From Ophiocordyceps camponoti-saundersi (nom. inval.) (Eukaryota > Ascomycota > Sordariomycetes > Hypocreales > Ophiocordycipitaceae): 28,778 nt of DNA. Below are positions 22,201 through 28,778 of this stretch, one piece after another. The first letter of the stretch is position 1. The number at the start of each line of letters is the position of its first letter. The stretch is from assembly GCA_003339415.1 (NCBI GenBank), contig PDHQ01000385.1:1-28778 (forward strand), given 5' to 3'. Made by a program: the position numbers and the translations under genes. Below the pieces are notes generated by a model that did no database searches, was not told the origin of the DNA, and was given only the letters and a program-made list of their open reading frames with translations.

Positions 22201-22349
22201 TATTTTTTTTTATTAAATCGCGAGGTCGATAATTATAAGGAGGCTAAGATAATAGAAAAAAGAAAGAAATATATTATATATATATAGGTATATATATATA
22301 TAAAAGGAAAAGAAGGGAGAGGGGGGAAAAAATAAGACGGGGAGATATA

Positions 22350-25300
22350 AGATATAATTATAATATAGAAGATAAATAGTAATATCTTTTTATTATTAAA
22401 CTATATATTTAGAATATAAATAAAGTTAAGGGCTATATTAAATATTTTCGGAATTAAATTATTCGCTATTATCGAACTTATCTTAGAGGCTATAGTATTT
22501 CGTAAAATATCCTCGGAGGTAAGTATATTTAAGCCGTTTAGCGGTAAAGAGATTTTCTTATATAATAAGCTTTTAGTATTTTTAAGCTCGATATTAAAAA
22601 AAAGGCTCCGTAAACTATAATATATAATTAAGTTAGTTATTAAGTAAGAAGGAAGGGGGGAGGTATCTAGTTACCGCGTAATATTCTAATTAGTTAGTAT
22701 TATAATATATATAAATTAGAGAACTATAATATCCCTTAGATAGCCGGAGCTTAAGATTATTAGCGAAAAAATAAGTATATATTTAAAAAGGCGTTATACG
22801 CTACCTTAGCAGCTTATATTTATTTTTTTTTTACCTTAAGTATATTCCCTAAGCTTAAAGGGTTATTAGCTATAGCGCGGGAGTTAAGTACTATATTATA
22901 AGCTAGTTAGGCTAACCTTAACTAGTAAGATTATTACTAAACCTCGCTATAAGTATTATAATAAAAAATATATATAGTGCTTAAGGAAGCGAAATATTAG
23001 TATATAATACTACGTATTTATTTACTTAAGAGTTTATAGTAAGGAAGAGGATATAAGGAGGAAAGAGGAGAAGTAAAAGGGAAAATAATACTTATTTTAT
23101 ATAGAAAAATAACGAAAATAAGAAAAATAATTAGAAAAAGTATAAATAAAGGCGTATATATATATATATATATATATATAACTATATATAAAAAGAGGGA
23201 GAGAGAAAGAGAGAAATAAAATATAAATAAGGAAAAAAAAACTTATTTACTTATATAACTAATAAAAGCAATAAAATAAGGAGATATATAAAAAAAAAAG
23301 CAGCTATATAAAATAAAAATAAGCTATAAAATAGCGCGTTAATATAAATAAAAATATAAGGGAATTACTAAAAAATAAAAAAAGTAATAAAAGAAACGAT
23401 ATATATAGCGATAAAAATAGTAAAAAAGCGAGAGGGGGGAAAAATAGTAAAAAAGCGAAAAAAGTAGCGAAAGTAGCAAGGGGGCGAGAGAGCGAAAGTT
23501 ATAAAAAGAGGGCAAGAGGATAAGGAGAGTAGCGAAGGTAGCGAGGGGGCGAGAGAGCGAAAGTTATAAAGAAAGAGCGAGAGGATAAGGAGAGTAGCGT
23601 AAGCGGCGAGAGGACTAAAAAGTAAGAAAAAAAAAAAGCGAGGGGGCGGGGAGATAAGCGATAAAGCGAGGAAAGGGAAGAAAGTAGCAAGGGAGCGAGA
23701 GGGTAAGAATATAAGTAATAAGGCGAGAAAAAGGAAAAAAGTAGCGAGAAAATAAAAAAGTAAGAGAGCGAAAATACTAGCGATAAAGTAAAGAAAAGGA
23801 AAATAATTACGAAAAGGCGAGGAGAATAGTAAAAAAGCGAGAGGATAAGAGAGTAGCGAGAGAGTAAGAGGATAAGAGAGTAGTAAAAGAGCGAGAAGAT
23901 AAAAAAGTAGCGAGAGAGCGAAAGGACGAGAGAGTAGTAAGAGAGCGAGAGGACGAGAGAGTAGCGAGAGAGTAAGAGAATAAGAGAGTAGCGAGAGAGC
24001 GAGAAATCGAAAAAGCGAGAGATCGAGGATACTAATAATAAAGAGAGGAAAAGGAAGAGAATAGTAAAAAAGCGAGAGGGGAGAGACTAGTAAAATAATA
24101 GGAGAGGTAGGAAATTAAAAAGGGGAAAAAAGATAAGAGGATAAAGGAAGAGGGGGGGGGGGGTTAAATATCGTAATTAAAATAAAGTAATAATTCTATA
24201 AAGTAGCTTTATAACTATAAGTTATTTCTAAAACTAAAGTTATAATTTATAAACTTAATAATATTTATAAAAAGTTAAAAGGTTAGATTCTTAGTTAGGT
24301 TTATTTATATAAAAAGTAAGAAGTAAAAAGTAATAAATAATTTAATAATAGCTATTATAATATATACTCGTAACTTAGCTTTAATTTATAATATTTCTAA
24401 TTACGAAAGTTTTAATAAATAACTTATATTATAAACTTATAACTAAGTAAGCGAATTTAAATATAAAAATAAAGAATAAGAGAAAGGGTTTAAATAGGAA
24501 AGCTAATTACTTTTCGCTATTAGTAATATCGCTATTAGTAATATCGTTACTATTTAGCGGATTTATATTAGGGTAGGAGATAGGTATAGCCGGAATCTAA
24601 AAGTAAGTATAGCTACGCTACTAGCGGAAGCGGATATATATCGTATAAGTACTATTTTCGAAAATAGGTATTTTAGTATAATAGATAAAAGGATACGGTA
24701 AGTTAAGGTAATAGTAACGCGTAGAAACTTAAATAGGCGATCCTTTTAAGGCCGTAAGGTAGTCTTCGATAAGCGATTATCTTAATATTACGAAGATAGC
24801 GCGGAAGAAACTCCTTAACCGTATAATCTTAATAATCTCTCGCTTTATTATATTATCGCGTTTAAGGCGTAAAGTAATAAGGTAAGTAGGATAAAAGAGA
24901 AGTGCGGTTTTATTAAGCTATAAAGGGTTAGTAGGAGGGTTTATTTACTAGAAAGAAAGGGATATATTATAGTAAAGTAAAGGGGCCGCTAGTAAGAGTT
25001 AGAATAGTTAGTTCTAAAAAGCAAAATAATAAGATTATATCGCTAATACTAGTAAAATTATCTTTCGATCGGGCTAAGTAAAGTAAAGCGAATAACGATA
25101 ATAAGATTTATAGCCTTATAGTTAGAATATTAGTAAGGGAAAGAAGGATTAAAGATAAAGGAATAAATACCTTTTTAGAGAGGGAGCTAGAGAGGTAGAA
25201 AAATATATAATATTTTTTTTTTTAATTATAAAACTCGAAAATAATAAGGAGGCTAAGATAATAGAAAAGAGAAGGAAAAGTATTATATATATATACGTAT

Positions 25301-25365
25301 ATATATATAAAAGAAAAAAGGAGATAGAGAGAGCGAAAGAGTAAGAGAGAGGGGGGGGGGGGTGT
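22350..25365 (+). repeat. Subtelomeric tandem array unit U2
   Basis: Second complete unit: C (22350-22835), B (22840-23095), TA microsatellite (23155-23180), GA-rich tract (23185-24165), D (24170-25200) and tail (25200-25365). The GA tract is about 270 bp longer than in U1. The D block has a local 15-bp tandem duplication (24517-24531 and 24532-24546) missing from U1. Runs of 12 G lie at the GA/D junction (24152-24163) and at the end of the unit (25351-25362). No gene recognised. Confidence 0.75.
23464..24165 (+). repeat. GA-rich minisatellite with 65-bp and 27-bp periods (U2)
   Basis: Starts of 65-bp units are visible at 23464, 23529 and 23594 ('GTAGCGAAAG..GGGGGCGAGAGAGCG'). Between about 23833 and 24010 a shorter 27-bp period appears ('GAGAGTAGCGAGAGAG..AGGATAA'). 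Open frames on the minus strand here (for example 23499-23690) come from Ser/Leu-rich translation of the pyrimidine strand and are not genes. Confidence 0.85.
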
Positions 25366-25796
25366 TTTTTTTATTCCGAAATATTTATATATATTAATAA
25401 GATAGGCATAGTAAGGCGCTATATTAATAGCTATCCTCGAGTTAGAAATAGCTAGTAAAAAAGCTAGTAAGATATATAAGCTTAAGCTACTTATCGGGGG
25501 AAAGTATATCCGTCTATATAGAGAGCTATTAGAATTTTAGGGCGCGTCTTATATTAGCTAGCTTAGTAAACTATAAAGAAAAAATATTAGGAGGTAGATT
25601 ATAGTAAGATAAAAAGGAATATATATTAGGAGGTAGCTACTATGCGAGGGCGGCTAGTAAAAGGTATATAGTATACGTTTACGATAGCTATTAGAGGTAG
25701 ACGGCTATTTACGAAATAGGAAGGAACGTATATAGTTTTAGTAAGGCGTCTAGTATAGGGTTAGCTTATTTACTTCGATCGCGCGGGTTTCGGCGA
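25366..25796. other. Unassigned DNA between array unit U2 and B4
   Basis: RIP-mutated sequence; a repeated word 'ATATTAGGAGGTAG' occurs at about 25587 and 25623. No gene, no match to other blocks of the window recognised. Confidence 0.5.
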
Positions 25797-25912
25797 GCGT
25801 AGCGCGTTATTAGCTATAGCGCGGGAATTAAGTGCGATATTAGGAGCGCGGCTAGGCTTACCTCCCCGAGTAGTAGCGTTATCTAACTTTATTATAAGCA
25901 TTGCGAGAATAG

Positions 25913-25994
<82 letters not shown>

Positions 25995-26290
25995 GGTGCT
26001 ACGCGTCTATTTCGGAGACGCGTTAGTAGCAAGGAAAAGATACGGAGAGCGTAATAGAGAGGTAGAAAAAATATAATAACTAGTTTATATATAAAAACGA
26101 TAGACGAGGATAAGATAACGGAAGAGGAAGAAAATATATTACGTTTTTATATATATATAAGCGCGGATATAGTAATATATATATAGGGGACGAAAGAGAC
26201 GGAAGAGAGAGGAAAGAGGAGAGAAGCGTAAAGAAGAAAAGGGAGAGAGAAATATAAGAAACTACCCGGGAGGATAAGACTATATAGGCG
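25797..26290 (+). repeat. Partial B-block copy (B4) interrupted by a T78 tract
   Basis: 'TTATTAGCTATAGCGCGGGA.TTAAGT' and 'ATCTAACTTTATTATAAGCATT' match the B blocks at 20110, 22870 and 27020. After AATAGGG the expected next bases (a short '..GCTTAAGG.AGCGA..' segment in other copies) are replaced by 78 T, then the match resumes with GCGGTGCTACGCG. A good hairpin follows, with ACGCGTCT and AGACGCGT arms near 26000-26023. The downstream TA/GA-rich DNA to about 26290 resembles the post-B part of the array units. Confidence 0.6.
25915..25992 (+). repeat. Homopolymer T tract, 78 bases
   Basis: An uninterrupted run of 78 T inside B4, replacing about 30 bp present in sister copies. Together with A76 at 12521-12596 it is one of two very long A/T homopolymers in the window, on opposite strands. 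Confidence 0.95.
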
Positions 26291-27000
26291 TAATAAAGCC
26301 TTAAGTATATATAATAATAAAAAAGGAATGCTAGAAAGAGAGTAAGTATTAGGGAAAATAAATATATTTATATATTATTAATAGAATAAACGTTTAAATA
26401 TAAAGATAGCTTAGGAAATAAGAGGTAATTTAAGAAAATAAGTATAGGGTTAAGCTAAGTAAGGGAGAAATATAATATAAAAGTAAGTAGACTAAAGTAC
26501 CCGGTTTATAAAGGTACTAATAAGAAATAGGATATATAAAATAATTTTTTTTTTATTTTTTTAGTTGCTAAACTATATATATATATAATAAAGAACTATA
26601 AGTTAGAAAAGTCTAAATCTAATAGTTCGTTATAACTAAACCTATCGAGGAGGCCGAGGAACTAGATAAAATAACCCGGAGGTATTAGCACTTAATCCTT
26701 TCTTAAGGGGAGGGACTTTGTCGAAGATAAAGCTCCTAGAACCTTGCCGCGCGACGCCTTAGGCCGGGCGTAGTAAACTATACGATATAATCGGGAAATT
26801 TGTTAGGTAGATAGGGAAATAAAACGTAATACTTACTACCCTATACTCTACCCCGGTCGAAAAGTATAATATATATATACGAGCACTAAAGTAACCGAAG
26901 GAATAGAATAAGGCGAGTTAGCTAGCGTAGGATATAATATAGAGGGTGTAGGGCGTCGTGCCCCGGGCCTACTTATACCTCGTAACCGCGAGGGTTAGGG
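26291..27000. other. Unassigned DNA, no gene seen
   Basis: AT-rich on the left, with a more GC-balanced part from 26640 in which a few TG and CA steps survive (for example GACTTTGTCG and CCTTGCCGCG). No frame stands out and no repeat match within the window was found. It may be a less mutated, unique insertion. Confidence 0.45.
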
Positions 27001-27009
27001 TAGAGCCTA

Positions 27010-27345
27010 GCGCGCTTTAGCTGCGGCGCGGTGGTTAAGTGCGATATCGCGAGAGTAGGTAGCTTACCTCGATAGGTAGGGGCGATAGTCGACCTCGCCG
27101 TGGATATTATAATAATATAGATACGGGGTGCTTAAGGTAGCGAGTAGGTTATTATACGGTGGTGCGCGTTTATTTCTAGAAGGCGTTAGTAGCGGGGAAT
27201 ATTATATAGATAGTATATTAGAGGTATAGAAATAAAGTATATATATTTACGGAAGGAAAGGGGAGGCAGAAAGAGAGAGAGAGAGAGAGAGAATAAGAAA
27301 TATAAAATATAAGAGAGTTAGAAGGAATACCGGTTTCCTTATATA
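27010..27345 (+). repeat. Partial B-block copy (B5), least mutated
   Basis: Begins TTTAGCTGCGGCGCGGTGGTTAAG and continues with the B landmarks (TTACCTCGA, GGGGTGCTTAAGG, GTGCGCGTTTATTTC, GGCGTTAGTAGC), ending with a GA microsatellite (27270-27291) and the 'CTTATATAACT' word found after GA tracts in all units. TG in several places shows weaker RIP than in B1-B3. The first bases recall a tRNA A box, but no B box follows. Confidence 0.6.
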
Positions 27346-27739
27346 ACTTATATAGGCGAGAGGCCGAAGAGAGTAACGAGGAAAGTAAGGATATAATAGC
27401 GAAAGATAATAAGGAGATAGGCGTAGTAGGTTAGGGAGGAAAAAAAATAAGAGAGAAAAGGGAGAGAGAAGAGGACTATACGTATATTGTTTTTATAAAA
27501 GAGGGGAGGGGGGGCGTCTGCGGGGTATAGGGTAGCATTTTTTTTTATAAAGATAAGAGCGTAAATACGAGGGAATAAGAAGGGTTAAGAGATAGAAGAA
27601 GCGGTAATAAGAAGCTAAAAGAATATTCGTAGGAGGTAAGGTATTATAACGAGGAAGAATAATATATAGGGAAGTAGAGCAAAAATATTAATAAATTAAA
27701 CTAGGATAAGTATAGTTTATAGGTAAAGGGGATAAGCTA
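27346..27739. other. GA-rich and G-run DNA, no gene seen
   Basis: Purine-rich words with short G runs (GGGGAGGGGGGG near 27503) and an 8-T run. It resembles the GA-tract flanks of the array units but shows no clear period. No gene. Confidence 0.45.
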
Positions 27740-27840
27740 GTTTAGCGGCGGCTATAGGCATGTATAAGGAAAAGAACGCTAGACTGAAGTAGAATGCTAT
27801 CGAGAGCTTTTGCGGAGTACGATTAAATAGTTATTAGTGC
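27740..27840 (+). repeat. Family E 5' fragment
   Basis: Opens with TTTAGCGGCGGCTATAG and matches the first about 100 bp of E copies ('GGATTAAATAGTT'-type word near 27811-27823 compares with 3800-3815), then stops about 60 bp before copy E4. Confidence 0.5.
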
Positions 27841-27899
27841 TATTTTAAACTATAGATACTTCTGCAGATTAGAGAGATAAAGGCGGTTATAGCAAGGTA

Positions 27900-28523
27900 G
27901 TTTGGCGGCGGTATTAGACGCGCTAAAAGAAAAACGAGCGCATAACTTAGCTAGGGGATTTCTAGGGGCTTTAACAGGGTTTAGTTAAAAGGTTTCTAAA
28001 CCTCTTTCTTTTCCTAAGGGCATCTAAGGATTAGGACATAAAAGGTGAAGAATATAGGACTAGGGTTATTACTAGGTATATAGCTTAGATTAGTTTCCCT
28101 CGAGAGAGGAAGAAATCAAGCAAGTAATTAGCCCCAACCTTGTCTTTATAAGCTATTATAAAAGTCGTATATTGTAAGTCGAGTCTTAGAGAGGACTTAT
28201 AGCAAAAACTCTACTAAACGGAACTATAACTTTATTTTAAACTCTATACTTTTACACTATGAATTACTAATTTAAACACTTATTCTAAAGTCTTTAGCAC
28301 TTAATTAAATAGTTCTTGTCTTCTTTTCTCTTTCTTCTCTTGTCTCTATATGGAAAACCGACTCCTTATTATTTTCCCCTATAGAGAATTACTATCCGGC
28401 TCTCCCCCCTAGAGCTAGAGATCCCCCCTTATATTAGTTAAAGACTTTAGTTACCTAAGAAGTTACGCCCCTTAGGTATCTGCTACGCTTACTTAGGGTG
28501 TCCTTCTTCCCCCGCTAAAGTAG
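27900..28523 (+). repeat. Family E leader/LTR-like repeat, best-preserved copy (E4)
   Basis: Full-length, about 620 bp. CA and TG are present at many places where other copies have TA (for example ATCAAGCAAG, CCTTGTC, TTTACACTATGA), so this is the best guide to the ancestral sequence. A TATA-like ATAAAAGG sits at 28038-28045. The sequence carries no long frame. Size, TATA box and multiple dispersed copies fit an LTR or 5' leader of a transposon; no terminal TG...CA pair or target duplication could be fixed. Confidence 0.75.
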
Positions 28524-28534
28524 TAGATACTATT

Positions 28535-28778
28535 AGAGGATATAATATAGTATAGTCTCCCTCGATAGAGGAAGGAATAAGGCAAGTAGTATCTAGCCCT
28601 TAAGCTTATATCGATAGCTATCTTAAAAAGTCGCATATCGCGAATTTAGTCTTAGAGAGGACTTCTAGCAAAACTCGAGTTAACGAAATTATAACTTCGC
28701 CTTAAAACTCGGACTATTATATAATAAATTACTCTTTTAATAGATAAATAAAGACTTTAAAGCTTTAATTAAATAGTT
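28535..28778 (+). repeat. Family E internal fragment, cut by window end (E5)
   Basis: Starts within E at the equivalent of 'TATTACTAGGTATATAG' and follows it through 'CTCCCTCGATAGAGGAAGG', 'GTCTTAGAGAGGACTT' and 'TTAATTAAATAGTT' to the last base of the window. It lies in tandem behind E4, so E copies are clustered here. Confidence 0.65.

Larger units (their letters stand above)
19613..22345 (+). repeat. Subtelomeric tandem array unit U1
   Basis: Complete unit in the order C block (19613-20085), B block (20090-20345), TA microsatellite (20411-20440), GA-rich tract (20458-21165), D block (21170-22200) and a tail with a short TA tract (22200-22345). The same order recurs in U2 at 22350-25365; C blocks are about 2.74 kb apart and D blocks about 3.0 kb apart, the difference lying mainly in the GA tract. 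No gene is evident: C has an indel between copies that breaks any frame, and D reads equally well (or badly) in two frames. The function could be structural or none. Confidence 0.75.

Noticed and set aside
23499..23690. 63-codon Ser/Leu-rich open frame on the minus strand
   Set aside because: It is the pyrimidine strand of a GA minisatellite with a 65-bp period; its composition alone explains the open frame.
18690..25365. CRISPR-like array from regularly repeated GA units
   Set aside because: Units are purine minisatellites with no unique spacers, in fungal-type RIP-mutated DNA.
27020..27120. tRNA-like start (GCGGTGGTTAAGTGCG) in B5, suggesting a tRNA-derived SINE
   Set aside because: Only an A-box-like word is present; no B box at a suitable distance and no cloverleaf could be drawn.

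Overview
The window looks like subtelomeric or other repeat-filled heterochromatin of a filamentous ascomycete (Pezizomycotina) that has been heavily mutated by RIP (repeat-induced point mutation). TpA is everywhere while CpA and TpG are almost gone; the first 60 bases, for example, hold 12 TA steps and no CA or TG. CpG is kept, so this is CpA-directed C-to-T change on both strands rather than general CpG decay. ATG codons have largely become ATA, and CAA/CAG have become TAA/TAG. I see no intact gene, no tRNA or rRNA gene and no CRISPR array. Genus cannot be told from this sequence.

Layout, left to right. 1-430: fragment of a leader-like repeat (family E). 430-2610, minus strand: a long degraded coding frame of unknown function. 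2637-3245: E copy. 3524-3650: a short interstitial block of telomeric CCCTAA repeats interleaved with GC-rich hairpin modules, the only strongly GC-rich spot. 3712-7135: another E copy followed by two copies of a repeat with coding remnants (family A). 7140-11152: an internally deleted Ty1/copia LTR retrotransposon, with flanking repeats and recognisable integrase C-terminal, reverse transcriptase and RNase H remnants. 11197-15390, plus strand: a weak and then a stronger degraded coding frame, separated by a 76-base A tract. 16001-18600: E followed by A again. 18690-25365: a tandem array of roughly 2.7-3.0 kb units built from a 'C' block, a 'B' block, a TA microsatellite, a purine-only GA minisatellite and a 'D' block. 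25366-27740: partial B copies, a 78-base T tract and unassigned DNA. 27740-28778: further E copies that are much less mutated (CA and TG reappear).

Nothing here acts as a working pathway. What the sequence offers is a record of the repeat families, their order (E is followed by A twice), the mutational context of the RIP-like process (surviving CA/TG sits mainly in GCA/TGC), and a telomere-derived insertion that has stayed near-perfect because CCCTAA contains no CpA or TpG. Reading stops as former glutamine codons makes almost any RIP-mutated DNA look protein-like, so coding calls below rest on stop density, copy-to-copy agreement or family motifs.
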